DNA of 64,000 nt from Siphlonurus alternatus (lineage: Eukaryota > Arthropoda > Insecta > Ephemeroptera > Siphlonuridae). Both the position numbers and the translations under genes were made by a program. Positions 30,101 through 43,928 of the stretch are shown in pieces; within the stretch, counting starts at the first letter, position 1, and every line of letters starts with the position of its first letter. The stretch is from the NCBI GenBank assembly GCA_949825025.1, contig OX463780.1, positions 41,768,979-41,832,978 on the forward strand. The letters are read 5' to 3'. The notes below the pieces were generated by a model. It was not told the DNA's origin. It saw only the letters and a program-made list of their open reading frames with translations, and ran no database searches.

Positions 30101-32119
30101 ATCAAACTTTGTTGTTTTAACTTCTTATTTTTTATTCATTATAAATATTAATAAAAACACATCTTATATATCAGGTATATGCCATAGCTTCCATATCTTG
30201 TTAAAAAAAAATCAATTTACGTGTAGAAACAAAACTTGAAAAATAATGATAAAAATGTAATAGAATGAAGAAAAAAACGTACTATGATGCCTTTTTTTTT
30301 ACTATACTCTTATGTAATTGTGAAAATTGTAATTTTACGACCCTTCTTACACATTTCTTATTGTAAAAATATTTTTTGATAGCACTTATCATGTAGGGTA
30401 TGCACTTAGTATTATTATTTTTTGTAATTTAAAAAAAAAAAACATATGAGTATTTTAAGATGTACTGTATACAATTCAGAATCACACCACTGCATACTCG
30501 ACTTATTGTGGAATTGTGGCTTCTGAATGGATAATTGCAATTTGATTCAATTTTCAAGAATCATTGACAATGTTATACAATAATTTTACAATGTTTTCAT
30601 TTTTTTTATTATTATTTCTCACACATTGTTAAAATTTTATTACAGTGTATAATATAAATTGCATTACATAATTTTTTGTTTAAAATTGTAATTATTTTAT
30701 ACAAATTTTAATTTGAGAACTAAAATAATTTACAATTAAAAATGTATTCAATGGCAATGTCATAATATTATACTTGAAACAATTGTTATTAAGTGCTATG
30801 TGCACAACTATAATAGTCCTTGTAAAGCTAAGTACAGAATTACTGTCAAGCTATTGCACAACATGGTATGATATTTTGAAGAAAAAATTGCAAAACAAAC
30901 AAACAAAACAAGTCTCAACAACTTACAGTGAAAAAACACAATCTTAATAATAAAAACTGCTAACTGAATAAAGTTTTGCAGACAAGTATATAGTGTTATA
31001 GAAATGCTGATACCTAACAGCAAGTCCCGGGACGGCTCGAGCCTTGTACAGTATATGCCGCTGCATGGCTGCAGCACCAAGAGACAAAGATGCTATGCAT
31101 GCAAATTTGCAATATTGAGTTAGAAGATATAGCAACACTCCACCCCCTCCTACTACCTCCCAAAATCACGTTTTGTTTACTCCATGGACTGCGTGATACA
31201 TCCACATACAGAGCAGGGGGTAACAATTAACGTTCATATCCGGTCCTGTAATATAGGTGTCAAGGGTAATTTTTTTATGTTAATTACTTAAAACTCAGAG
31301 TTAACTATAGTTTATACGCTTGCTCCTTATAATAGGATAGCATGAACTTGAGATGCAATTTTGGGTGAGGTTATAAGAAGAGCACCAATGCAGTCTATAC
31401 TATCCTAAAAGTTCCCCATGACACCTCTATAGACTGCGTGGCAACTCCTATATACAAATATATAATAATATATAATACAAATAGAGCAGTGGTATTAAAG
31501 TTCGTGGTATGTATTGCAGTACATTCAAACAAAGCGGTTCTGTATTACAACAGAGATGCCATGCTGGTAATTAGCTATTATGTTATTATTATAATTTATT
31601 ATTATAAATTTTCTACTTTTATAATACAAGTGAATATAATTAGTTTAAACATTATATAATATAACTTCACATACATTTTTATTGTTATACATTAATTCAT
31701 GTTACGTTTGATATAATTTTATATTATAAAGGCTTAAAAAAAAAGTAATTTAATAAAGCATTTTATTGATGTTCGAGCGTGTGGCATCAGATTACCTAAT
31801 ATATATAATAGCACCAGTATCAGGTAGGTAAATCTCCCCCACCTTGATCATATTATATATTATAGTATACGATGTGCGGATGCGCTGCAAACGGTAGAGG
31901 ATGATGATGATCCGGGCTAATGAAATTCCCCGTACATCAGAGAGAGAGAGGGAAGGGGGGTGTCAGGTGCACCCCCACCCCCAGCATCCCTTCAAAGCGA
32001 CCTCTAATGGCTACGGAACGTAATAAACGCTCGGTGATACGTTAAAGACCAACACAGGAATCCAATAAGCAGAATCGCCATATATATAAGCTTCTGGTGA
32101 CATTATATAATAAATATAA

Positions 32120-32121
<2 letters not shown>

Positions 32122-32175
<54 letters not shown>
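32122..32175. repeat. (AG)n microsatellite
   Basis: 54-bp pure AG array bordering a G+C-richer stretch (31.86-32.23 kb). Confidence 0.97.
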
Positions 32176-32177
<2 letters not shown>

Positions 32178-33028
32178 GGGGATCTCGTCAGTTTGATCAA
32201 CAAACACAGTAGGAGGGTATAGGGAGGAAGGGAAAAGGGTCAAATAATAAATGATTGGTGGAATTATGCCTTTATATACCCTAATATTTAAAAAATAGTT
32301 AAAATTAGTTGATGGAATGCTTTGAAAATTTGATATTGATAATTATATATTTTTAAAACAAAAATATTTATAACAAAAGAGAGATTACCTTTGTTATAAG
32401 CTACGAATTATTTATTAATTATTTATAAAAAAGTATATATATATATATTAATTAATTTGAATTTTTTAAACAAATTATAGAACACAGAAATAAACTTAAT
32501 ATTTAATTATTATATACATTTCTAAGCCCATTAATTTTTGTTTGGGGTTAAGATGATTAATTTTTAATAATGAAAATTTAGTTTAAGTGTATAATGTATA
32601 TATTAAATTATGGGAATATGTTACAGTTTGAGTGTAGCACATGACAAAGTGCTATTAATTGATGTAAAATTACATAATTATTATTTATTTTTGCTTGTAA
32701 TAAAAATTATTACAAAAATGATGTAATAGTGTGGTTGCGTAGAAAAGTGAATTGATTTTTTTTATACAACACCTCCTTTACATTTTTGTACCGTCAAATT
32801 TATGAAAAATGAAGCAGAAAACCTCACAGCTCTATTATTCCTATCTTAATTTAAATATACATTAAGTAACAAAAAAAAAATAATAATAATAATAATAATA
32901 AAAAATAAATAAAATAAAGTGCCGAAAACCCTTTCATTTCATCATTTCAATAATTCATTATGCACTCTTCTTTTTCCTTTCTTCTTTTATTTCTACCATA
33001 TATTTATATTTCGTTAGAATATTTTTAG

Positions 33029-33030
<2 letters not shown>

Positions 33031-33114
<84 letters not shown>

Positions 33115-33129
33115 TTCTCTCTCTCTCTG
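33031..33129. repeat. (TC)n microsatellite
   Basis: Mostly pure TC with two TTCTC/TTTCTC slips near its right end, followed directly by a short TA run. Confidence 0.97.
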
Positions 33130-34560
33130 TATATATATATATATAAATATATATAAGGGAAAAAAACATATTTGCAATTCTGTAAACAACATTTAATAAT
33201 ATACAGAAAATGAACAAATTTATATTCAACGCACGTGCAAAAAAAAAAAAAAAAAAGAAAGTATATATTCATAATTCATGTGATATTTTAATTTTAGTAA
33301 TTTTTTCTCCGAAAGAATAAAAAAGAATTATTTTAAAAAAAAAGCTATACGGTATATAAAATACAATATGAGAGAGAGAGAGAGTTTGAGCAGAGGGCAG
33401 GTTTTTGTATCGATCTATACAGTAGAGAGCTAGCGGACGAGCGGACGGGTGAGCGGGGGTCGCGGTGGGAACTGGACACGCCCAAGTTGCCTTCACCAAC
33501 ACCGCATTAGAGCGCATCGATCAGCATGCAGATCTGAAGCAGCCACAGCCAGCCGTGGCGCGGGGACATGGTGGCTAGCTTGTCCGTGTGCCAGAGAAAT
33601 GTAAGGCCAAGCCATTTTCTCAAGTGGTTGGTTGCCGCCGCTACGGTCCGAGCAGCTTGTGCTGACAGCGTGCTGCAGCTATATAGGGGTGTCCGCTTGC
33701 CTGCCCTAGCTTCTTGGCTCCCATGCAGTAGTATTGTAGTCCGGCGCCGCATTGATTTCTGATAGAGCTTCTATGTACTGTACATAACGGGTGCTTGCTT
33801 TCCATGAGATGATCACGCGGAGGGCAAGCGAACGTTACCACTGCTCTGTTTGTTTAGGAAAGTCTAATATATTTGGAGACGTGGTGAATGAACTTAAAGT
33901 GAGTGCATGGGGGAACGCGGTATTCTTAACTCTCTCAAAATTGAAATCTGAGTATATATTTGTATCTTGCAGCTCCAAAAAAATCAGGCAGGGATAAACT
34001 GGTAACATTCGTATATATATGACCCGAGGTGTACATTGTGCCAAAGATTCGATGGTATTTTAAATCCAGTAAATGAGCAATTAGAAACGAAAAATTTTAT
34101 TGGCTTAATCGAAAGAAGGGGTAAAAATATGACGTTGTGAATTGTTTCAGATTTTTTTGTGACCTATAACTAATTTTAATTAATTAATTAAGTTGCATTA
34201 TTTTGAGAGTGCCGCCTCTCGTGACGCCTCTGACGTCACACCATTCTTGTACTTTTGCACTATAGATGAGATTAGGTGAGAACATGCAGGTATGAAAATC
34301 AAAATGGCTGGCGCCACGTTTGAAATTCCCCGCTTCAAATTTTTGAAGTTTTAATGTGGGTTACGTTTGATCAATTTTAGCTTTATTTTGTTCGCATATA
34401 TACCACTGAAAAATATGGTTGAAATATGATTTAAAACTTTTATCGTGCTCTAATATTGTTTAATACGTAAAAAGTAGAAAATTATGAGAGACTAACTTCT
34501 TACATCAAATTAGTTTGCTTTCTTCCTTTAAATAAAATAATTTACTGAAACTTGGTGTGC

Positions 34561-34640
34561 TAGTGGGTTAGCCCAGTGGTAAACGCATCAGACTTCAAAT
34601 TTCGTGCTTGCGGGTTCGATTCTTTCTCCCGGCGAGTTTT
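34561..34640 (+). repeat. tRNA-derived (SINE-like) module, left arm copy
   Basis: The A-box-like TAGCCCAGTGGTAAACG and the B-box-like CGGGTTCGATTC have tRNA spacing, with an anticodon-like AGACTTCAAATTT between them. The flanks do not form a proper acceptor stem, so this looks tRNA-derived and not a functional tRNA gene. The inverse copy is at about 35205-35285. Confidence 0.6.
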
Positions 34641-34840
34641 TATAAATACATTTTTTTTCTTTAATTTTAATATATTTATGAATTCTAAATTTATAAAATG
34701 TGGTTAAAATATGGTTTACAGCTGCTATCAATCGTAATTGATAACTTTTTAATAGTAAAGAGAGGGAACAATATTAACAAAAAATTACTTCACTTTTATA
34801 GGTTCAAATAAAACATTTTTCACACTGTGTCCCAAAGCTT

Positions 34841-34909
34841 GGTGTGGCACAGTGGCGAAGACGCAGAGCTCGTACTCTTGTGGTGGAGAGTTTGATTCTC
34901 CACGTCGAA
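34841..34909 (+). repeat. Second tRNA-like module at the centre of the foldback
   Basis: A-box-like TGGCACAGTGGCGAAGACG, an anticodon-stem-like AGAGCTCGTACTCT, and a perfect T-arm-like stem GGAGA-GTTTGAT-TCTCC. The A-box half falls inside the paired arm (repeated inversely near 34975-34995) and the B-box half is in the single-copy spacer. Confidence 0.55.
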
Positions 34910-35204
34910 GGATTTTTTAAACTCGACACTTTTCTTTCCTTTAATTTAGTTTAATTTAATTAAAGAAAATTTCTCCGCCACTGTGCCACAGTGCCACACT
35001 AATTAAGCTTTGAGCCTCGGTAAGAGAAATGTTTTATTGGAACGCGAAAAAGTGAAGTAATTTTTTATTAATATTGTTCCCTCTCTTTACTATTAAAAAG
35101 TTATCAATTACGATTGATAGCAGCTGTAAACCATATTTTAACCACATTTTATAAATTTAGAATTCATAAATATATTAAAATTAAAGAAAAAAAATGTATT
35201 TATA

Positions 35205-35285
35205 AAAACTCGCCGGGAGAAAGAATCGAACCCGCAATCACGAAATTTGAAGTCTGATGCGTTTACCACTGGGCTAACCCACTAG
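35205..35285 (-). repeat. tRNA-derived (SINE-like) module, right arm copy
   Basis: Inverse of the module at 34561-34640, with A-box and B-box retained on the minus strand and only minor changes (GATTGCGGG in place of GCTTGCGGG). Confidence 0.6.
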
Positions 35286-36273
35286 CACACCAAGTTTCAG
35301 TAAATTATTTTATTTAAAGGAAGAAAGCAAACTAATTTGATGTAAGAAGTTAGTCTCTCATAATTTTCTACTTTTTACGTATTAAACAATATTAGAGCAC
35401 GATAAAAGTTTTAAATCATATTTCAACCATATTTTTCAGTGCTATGCGAACAAAATAAAGCTAAAATTGATCAAACGTAACCCACATTAAAACTTCAAAA
35501 ATTTGAAGCGGGGAATTTCAAACGTGGCGCCAGCCATTTTGATTTTCATACCTGCATGTTCTCACCTAATCTCATCTATAGTGCAAAAGTACAAGAATGG
35601 TGTGACGTCAGAGGCGTCACGAGAGGCGGCACTCTCAAAATAATGCAACTTAATTAATTAATTAAAATTAGTTATAGGTCACAAAAAAATCTGAAACAAT
35701 TCACAACGTCATATTTTTACCCCTTCTTTCGATTAAGCCAATAAAATTTTTCGTTTCTAATTGCTCATTGAGTTATAATATAATTAATGCATAGTATTAT
35801 ATTAAAGTAATTTTTTAAAACAAATTTAAAAACGTTTTCTAAAATACATTGTTAATTAATTCAAAATTTTAGTGTCCAAAAAGAAACTTATAAGTGTTGA
35901 GCGGTGTTGAATATCACAATTTTAAATTTAACATATTTTGCTAATGCAGATTAAAACATTGCATGCAGCTTCAAACTCTGTGCATGTAAAATATATGATA
36001 TAATAATATATCAAATTAATATGGACAGTACATTTATAAATAGTATTTTTTTTGTACACATGCGCTTAAATGCAGTTAAGTTGCAGATTTATCTAAATAA
36101 ATAACGTTTAAACAAGACAAAATATTATATAAAACAATATTTAGGAAAAGTAATATATTTTAATAATTTTATATATCTATACAGTAAACGTTGCATAATT
36201 AACTTTTTTAAAACTCCATTGAAAGGAGTTAATTTATGCATAATTATTTATTTATTAAAGATTTGATAACAAA

Positions 36274-36596
36274 AATGGAGTATCGACCTCAAAATTTTTT
36301 ATAGCAGAAATGGATAGAGGGATGAAAAGTTATGTTACTCTGATTTTTTTCAGATTTTTTAAGGACCGGGAAGTATTGCTAAAAAGTTTTGGCGAGACGG
36401 TTTCGAATCCACGACCCTTTTGGGTCTTATCTTTTATTAAGAGAGGCAGCAAGAGGCGGCACTTTTTCTGCATTTTCAATAATTTTTAAAAAATAGTTAC
36501 CGGGCTCTAAAAAATCTGAAAAAAATCAGAGTAGCATAACTTTGCACCCTCTATCCATTTCTGCATTAAAAAAAATTGAGGTCGGTACTCCGCATT
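36274..36596. mobile_element. Foldback MITE copy 3
   Basis: Same orientation and length as the copy at 8508-8833, with only scattered substitutions and a few small indels: AATGGAGTATCGACCTC at the left, GAGGTCGGTACTCC at the right, GGTTTCGAATCC and GAGGCGGCA in the core. The right end has CTCCGCATT where CTCCATT is expected. It lies about 500 bp from the large foldback at 34072-35769, which shares part of its core. Confidence 0.85.
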
Positions 36597-39500
36597 TAAT
36601 ATCATGCATAATACGAACCATTCATGGAATTCATTAAAATTGTTTTTTTTTTTTTTTTTTTTTCTAATTCCATGATGCATGTGTTATTGAATGTAATGGG
36701 TTTCGATTATACCAAAGAAACTTGATACCAATACAAAAACGACACAAATATAATGTTTAATAAAAATATAATACAATTGTTGAAATAGTTTAAACAAAAA
36801 TACCATTCACTAAAACTCCCTGTGAAAATTTGTTCTAATATAAATATAACAAATTTTATATGAATTCACATTGTACTTGAAAATACGTGTACATTGATTT
36901 TATATTATATAATATTGTATTTTTTTTTATTGTATGTTATAGTTTCCTGTCTAAAGTACCGTGTACCTCGTCTGGAGTTCTTGTGCATTTGGTTCGAGAA
37001 ACAAAGCACCACATTTGGTCTCTCAGCCACTTCAAAGCAGCAGTAAAGACTTATCTGGTATTTGTGCGGATTTTACAGTACCCATCAAGTGGATGACGGT
37101 TCTGACTTTGAACTGCTATATATAGAAAGAAATATATATGAATAAAAATTCCCTTATATTGTTCATTGTTATAATTGTTAAGCTGCCTTCCAACTTTTGT
37201 ATGAATATACTTATAACGGTGGAAAATAAGGTGCCCTATTTTTTATATATATATTTTTTTAAAGTCAAGTATAGTGATTTGCTTGTGCGTTTTACTAAAA
37301 AACCTTCCCGTCCTGTACTTTGGTGCCTACTTTTGTCTTTTCTCTCGTTCTCTCTCCCTCTTTTTTTTTTCTTCGTTCTAACATTCATGAACTACCCCTA
37401 TAGCTTTATATACTACAGCCTCATGGGCCCTTTCAGTACTTATGTGAAGTACACGTAGTAAAGACTCTCCAATTTTTCACGTATAAATTCACTTGTGAGT
37501 GTGAGAGATAATAAAAAAAAGTAAAAAAGCAATGAGAGAAAAGCGATGTCCATCCAGCATTCTTGTGTACGAAAACTTGAACACCTTTAAATAAGTTACA
37601 TCATCAACTCTTGCTGTAGTCAATTGTTTTTAATCTTGAGAATAATCAATAGTTTTAAACAAACCATCAAAATGATAGTAATAACAAACTTGAAGTGTGT
37701 GATGTTCAGTTGTCTTTGAGTTCAGAAGAGAACATCATCATCTTGTGTGTAGTACCTCATCTGTCCACCAGATGGACAGTCAAAGGACAAGTGGGGAATG
37801 AACTTGACGAGACCAAAGAACATTGGAGGAGTTATATTTGATTCTATAGAATATGGACATCCTAACGACTAAATTTCAAACTTAAAATTAAATTCTAAAA
37901 ACCTGTTTCTGAAGTCATCATTCTATTAGACTGTAGTATATGTCTGAGGGTGGGAAGTGGTGACTTGGGCATACAAACTGGTCAAAGTGGCCAAGAAGAA
38001 CATCAAGTACCTTCAGCATCACCACTAGGAGGTGGAAAGAGGCTGGTGACGAACGTACTCGATAGCGACAGTATAACAAGATGTGTGTGTCCGGTAGATT
38101 TGTCTTATTCAAGGGTTGGTCGTTCGGTTGCTTACTCGAACAACTTCATGTCGAGTGCTTTAACAAGCATGCAAACTTTTTATTATTTTATTATGAAGGA
38201 ATGCAATTAATAATATTGTGATGCCATGGATATTTTTACAATAATAAATAATTAAATTATTTTGATATATTTACATACATGCAGGATATAAAATTTTGTA
38301 AAAATATATTGTTTAGTAATTAACAGTATATTGTATTTTTTATTTATATTTATTTACACATAAAAAGAACCGTGAATTACATTGCATCTAACATAATATA
38401 ATATGAGAGTGTTTACAATATTGCTATTATTATGTTAATACACCTATATAGTAAGAAAATTAGAATTAAACACCTACATATAATATAATATCATCATCAA
38501 TTTACAAAGAAAATATCAAGTCTATAATAATGATTGCAATCTGCGTAAAATAGTCTAGAAAGAACACAAACAATTTGCAATTTTACGCAACTTATAATTG
38601 GAAATAAAAAATAATAACCATGCAATGTCACAAATTAGCTGAACATTTCCTATTATAATGCATGCATGAGAGTTTCGAGACACTAAGGAGCGATTCATGA
38701 AGGATGGGGGTTACCTTGATAATAAGAAGATATCTATATATATAGGTTTTTCAATAGCCACGGTTAGCGTCAATGAATTGTTAGGCTTTAACTGGTTATG
38801 GATATTTCATATAAGTAACTCCTTCCATTATAAATCACTCCGTACCACTAAGAAACCCTTGTCAATTGCGCCTATACAGTATGTATAATTTTAAGTCTCT
38901 GATATTATATATATATATATATAATTTTTTCAGTTTTGTTCATTAAATTTTCTTCTTCACCCAACTGACCCAAACATTTATTTTCTCTTGCGATAATACA
39001 TGATATTCTAATAATAAAGTGTAGAAAGCTTCACTGACGTGAGTTTAAGTGTTATTAAAATGAAATGAAAATTGCAGCATGAAGTGAGAGATTCTTAATC
39101 GTATAAGTTACGCTGATACTCTGTGTGCCAGTGTGCCTCAAACTTATAGATAATATCATAGATATATTCCAATTTATATAAGGTTGAGAAATATACAATA
39201 CATACTTTAATAGAATTTTATCAGAAACGACAATGACATTCTTTCCTAACAATGCATGTATTATTTATTTTATTGATTTATTTCCTCCTTGGGCTGTACA
39301 TAATACAACATAGAGGTACAAAGATATTGATGCTTAATTCTAAAAAATATATCTAGAAATAAAAATAATTTAAGATTACGACACAACATTTTCAGCGAGT
39401 TTAACACATAAAAAAATTTATTAATGACATCCAATATAACAATTTTAGCAATATTAATATGATTTACATGATTTGTCATTTTTTTTCATTGCTTATTTGT

Positions 39501-42500
39501 ATTAACATAATATATTTTTTTAATTTGATTTATTATTCTCCTGGTTATATAATAGTTCAATATATATTCATTGCAGGATATTACAACTATGTCATCACTC
39601 ACCATGCAAATGTAATTAACAATTGTATAAATTAATAAAAAATAATAAACAAAACAATATAAAAAAACTGAAGAATATATTCATTTATGGAGAGTGTTAT
39701 ATCTCATTACATAATACGTTAGTGTTTGTCACATTAAGAGGTAAGAGAGCAATCCTTATGCTGCAGTAAAAGCAAAGTCTTGTGAGTAATTAACACTCTG
39801 GTAAGTTGTATGGTCTCCTTATGTCTTGAGAAGGTGTAAGGGGGTGGGGGTAAGGAGGCTGACTGGGGGGTATATAGTGGTACTTGGACCGCGACTTGGC
39901 ACCGCTCCTTGGCCAGGCGGCGAGCCTTGTCAACTCCTTCAGTGGCAAAAGCTATTGGCGAGACGAGTGGAAAAAAAAAAAAAAAAGAAAGAGAGAGAGA
40001 GGGTGTGGGGAGGAGGGTGGTAACTGTAACTGGCCCTGGTGGTGCTTCACATGAGGGTCATCTGGAATGACACTAAGGTGCTGTGGTATATATAGTAGAA
40101 CCAGTAGTATATAGTAGTAGTACACCCAACAGCTCCTTATGATGCCAAAGTGCACTCTCTCTTTGGACCTTATATACTACTTAAGAGTACTCGTCTCCAG
40201 GATAGAGACGTAAACACAGACCCATGGGTTGATGATATTTAAGTATATTATAGTACCAACTCAGACCATAAGGACCAAGGTAGTTAAGTAAAGATCCTCT
40301 TTTTAACAATCCACTAAGCACATCAGGTTTACCAACTCACATCATTCTAAACTTGTGATCATTGGTACGCTCTTCAAACAAAAGTATCATACACTTCGTT
40401 TATTCTCTCTCTCAATACATATGATATACTGTATACTATATAAACTTGTAACAAAATCATTTAATTGTTATATAAAAGAGCTCTTCTACATGTTACAAAA
40501 GATTCTTATCAACGAGTTCACATTGAAGAGCCATCAACTAAAAAAAAAAAAAAAAAAAAAAAGATAAAAAAATTTAAAGAGGAGAATTGAATTGCTCATG
40601 AATTGATGAGATACCCGACCTATTGTTTTCATGTCTGTCTTTTTTTTTTTTTATTACTCTCTTCTTCAACTCGGCAGCAAGTTTTTCGCACGAGTAACAT
40701 TCATGATTTTCTTTTCAGTTCTCTAATTTTATACTTAAAGCTTGAAACCAAGCGTATATTATAAAACTTTACGTATATTATGTATATATATATACTGTAT
40801 AAATATATATGTACATATAAAAAGGAGAGATTAATTTATATAAAGTTTTAAAATTAAGAGAGTTTTTCTATATATAATGTACTGTACGTACATTCTGACA
40901 TTATTAACAGATGTTTTTAAACCAATTTTTAAAAAAATATTTTAAAACAAATAATTTTTCTTCTTCTTTAACTTAACTATAGAAATATGTACATATATAT
41001 CAGCATCCTTTTCATATACTGTTTTCTCATTCTTGTATATTCTTGAATATCAATGCACGCAGAATCTATTCGCAATTTAATTATTTAATAAATAGTATTA
41101 TAACAAATACTCATGATGAACTAATTAAGCTATACAAGATCGAACTTATAATTCTAATTAAAAGAAAATGATGTAATTATGTAATATATAATTTATTTAT
41201 CATATTATCATAAACAAAACATACATGCGTGCAAGTGCATATATAATAATAAAGAATTAAACATTTATAAACGATAATTACAGATTAAGTTAATAATTAT
41301 ATAAATTTCAGTTCCGATCTTCATCCATGCACGCATGCATCACATGCATGACATATGGCTATTATTTCCAGACAACAGAGTGTTCCCCGTCGGGAAAATT
41401 TTCTCCATATCCTCCATGTTACAAAATTTAAAATTTTCCAGTAACTATTAAAGCTATTAATTTAAAACCATCTCCTCCCCCCTCCCCCCCCCTCCCATTT
41501 AGAGGTCTTCTGATAATGAATCAAGAACTATTTTCCTCTAAAAAATTTCTTTAATGCCAAAAAAGCGATCTCGAGTTTTTTTTTTTACATATAGGTTTGG
41601 ATGGGACGGTGGGAACACCGCAAAATCAGCTGATTTGAAGCCTCTATGTCCAGCAAACACATTATAATTTATTTTTAAAATTCTAAAATTGCTCTTGTTC
41701 CATTCGTGATATAAGAATTGTATTTACTAATTACGGAAGTCAATTACGAACCTTATTAAACATGAAGAGAGGTTAGTTTGGAACAATTGCATGTATATTA
41801 TAATTAGAGTAATTAGTAAATTTTTTGTGCACCATAAATTTATGGCAATTAAAAATAATCATAAATACCACTACAAAATTCCAATTTCAACTTAAAATTG
41901 ATGAGTTATTTTATATAATATGGTAATTAAAAAAATTACACATATAAGAAAAATAATAATAATTACTATTCATCAAATGGAGGGTTATATAATATACAAG
42001 ATGACCAAGTGAGTGTGTAGTTCGAGTGAGGGTGAAAGTATAAGGGTAAAAACCAACCCCTAGCCTGCCTCACCACACACAGCAAGCTTGTCAGCGCTGT
42101 GACATCCACTCTAGGCTGCCGCCTCGTCGCTATATATATACCACCGCACTATAAGGCTAAGAGACAACACTCGAAAAATTGAGAAGAAAAAAAAAACTTT
42201 TGCAGAGCCTTATATATACATTGTGCTCATTGTAATTGGGGACATTTTTTTTTATCCCTTCTTCTTTTACTTGTCACTCTAGAAAGGTGTGTTATATACA
42301 ACACTATATTTCTGTGCTGGTATAGCTTCGCATCATGCATGGTGGTGGTCTGATGTCTTTGTTATATAGCACCCACACTATAATATATACAGCATACACA
42401 ATAATATATAAGATAATATAAGCACCATCATCATTCTTATATATTTTCCTTGTTCACCCACTTTGTGTATATATAAAAAAAAGAGGTCTATATAACTATA

Positions 42501-42883
42501 CCGCACCATATATATATATATATGCATTGTATATATTATAATATACAACATATGCATGGAAAAGGAAATCTTTATTCGGTCGTATTTTTATAATAACAGC
42601 TGAAAATACATGCACACTTACATTTTATCAAACATTTTATTTTCTTCATATATATTTGTGTGCCATGGTGGGTGTTGGAGTTTAATTATTTTGTTAATTT
42701 TTTATATGGTTGTAGTAATTTTTGTAGTACGAGAGCATTGAGTCATTCTTATTATTTTGTAACATTTTAACTAAATAATTTTTTTCGTTAATCTTGACCT
42801 CCGGGGAAAAACATTATAACGTTTCGTAATTTTTTTTACGTAATATTATAATATTATAAATTTTTAATTATTAAATAAGTTTT

Positions 42884-42886
<3 letters not shown>

Positions 42887-42971
<85 letters not shown>

Positions 42972-42982
42972 TATATATATAT
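42887..42982. repeat. (TA)n microsatellite
   Basis: Alternating TA with one TAATAT slip at about 42963. Confidence 0.97.
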
Positions 42983-43821
42983 GAATATGATATGATATAA
43001 GATTAAAAACAAACAAATGTAGTGTATGAAATATAATATATTTTCATAAGCATTTCTTTCCTGCATGGTTACGAGGGTTATGCATGAAACAATTAAAAAC
43101 ACAACAAATAAAACTTTTCAAATTTTTAATTTTTTATATTTTTGTTTTATAAACAACGCAGCTCAGAAACTGCATGACATTGCATTATGATGAAAAATAA
43201 ATTAAAAAATTGTAAACAATTTATCTAAATTGTAAAGTTGAAAGATTATCGAGATTATGCATTGTATTTAAATAACACCAATATTCAAAATTTAGAAAAT
43301 ATTAAAAAAGCTCCAAAAAGTAAAAAAATCTTTGATAACTTTATAGTTCAAATAACGCTCTATTATTAATTGATTAAATATATGAATATACCATTTGCAC
43401 ACAAAAAGTATTTACTAAAATGTTATTTTATTATGACAATACATAATTAATATTTTCAAAGAAGAATAAAAAGAGATGTTCTATGTTATATAATAATTGT
43501 ACAATATTATGTATTATATAAAGTATATAGATTATATTATACTGTATATAATATATATTATGCGTAATTTATGTATGTTTATAAATACGCATACTTATAA
43601 ACTTATAGTAATTTCTTATCCATTAATTTATATTATTTGCAATGTGTAACTGTGTAGGTGAGCAGAGAGAAAGAGAGAGTTAACATTTTCACTTGCTTGC
43701 AATCACCCTCTATACAATGTGGAATCTCTGGACCAAGTAAGAATAAGGGATGCAAGAGAAAAAAAAATAGAGAAAGAGATGACTGATGCTGTGGTCCATC
43801 CGTCACTTGCGCGCGCATACA

Positions 43822-43856
<35 letters not shown>

Positions 43857-43857
43857 T
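43822..43857. repeat. (TC)n microsatellite, short
   Basis: 36-bp TC array with one TTTC slip, about 75 bp before the CCAAT/TATA block at 43.93 kb. Confidence 0.93.
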
Positions 43858-43928
43858 ACTCTATCCCCCACTACTAACTAAAACCTTCTATGAGCGGTCG
43901 AAAGTACTTGAAACTCAGTTTCTCTGTT

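Larger units (their letters stand above)
24197..34071. other. Intergenic desert
   Basis: About 10 kb without recognisable exons. G+C-richer patches lie at 24.70-24.85, 26.57-26.76, 28.64-28.83, 29.01-29.20, 31.02-31.23, 31.85-32.23 and 33.41-34.00 kb. The last has an ATG in fair context at 33568 followed after 11 codons by a GTAAGG donor-like site, too little for a call. A perfect 8-bp inverted repeat CCGATCGA/TCGATCGG is at 27923-27943. Confidence 0.65.
34072..35769. mobile_element. Large near-perfect foldback element (1.7 kb) with tRNA-like modules
   Basis: Two arms of about 790 bp pair around 34923, judged by the constant sum of paired coordinates (69841-69846). The ends are AATGAGCAATTAGAAACG and its inverse. 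The arms differ by isolated substitutions and short indels and enclose about 116 bp of unpaired spacer (34859-34974). Each arm carries a tRNA-like segment with A-box TTAGCCCAGTGG and B-box GGGTTCGATTC. A second tRNA-like segment spans the left arm/spacer border. No ORF for a transposase is present. It shares GTGCCGCCTCT and TTTCAGATTTTTT landmarks with the small MITEs, so it is probably a larger member of the same group. An assembly artefact (inverted duplication) is less likely because the arms have diverged. Confidence 0.85.

Noticed and set aside
33568..33762. 64-aa plus-strand ORF in a G+C-rich patch, with a donor-like GTAAGG after 11 codons
   Set aside because: No similarity and no partner exon found; too little to call a gene.
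34561..34640. Functional tRNA gene
   Set aside because: A- and B-boxes are present but no acceptor stem closes the cloverleaf, and the copies lie in foldback arms; tRNA-derived is the better reading.
38697..38888. 63-aa ORF MKDGGYLDNKK...
   Set aside because: AT-rich chance frame with no conserved motif; the MKDG start only superficially recalls the NK2-specific domain.
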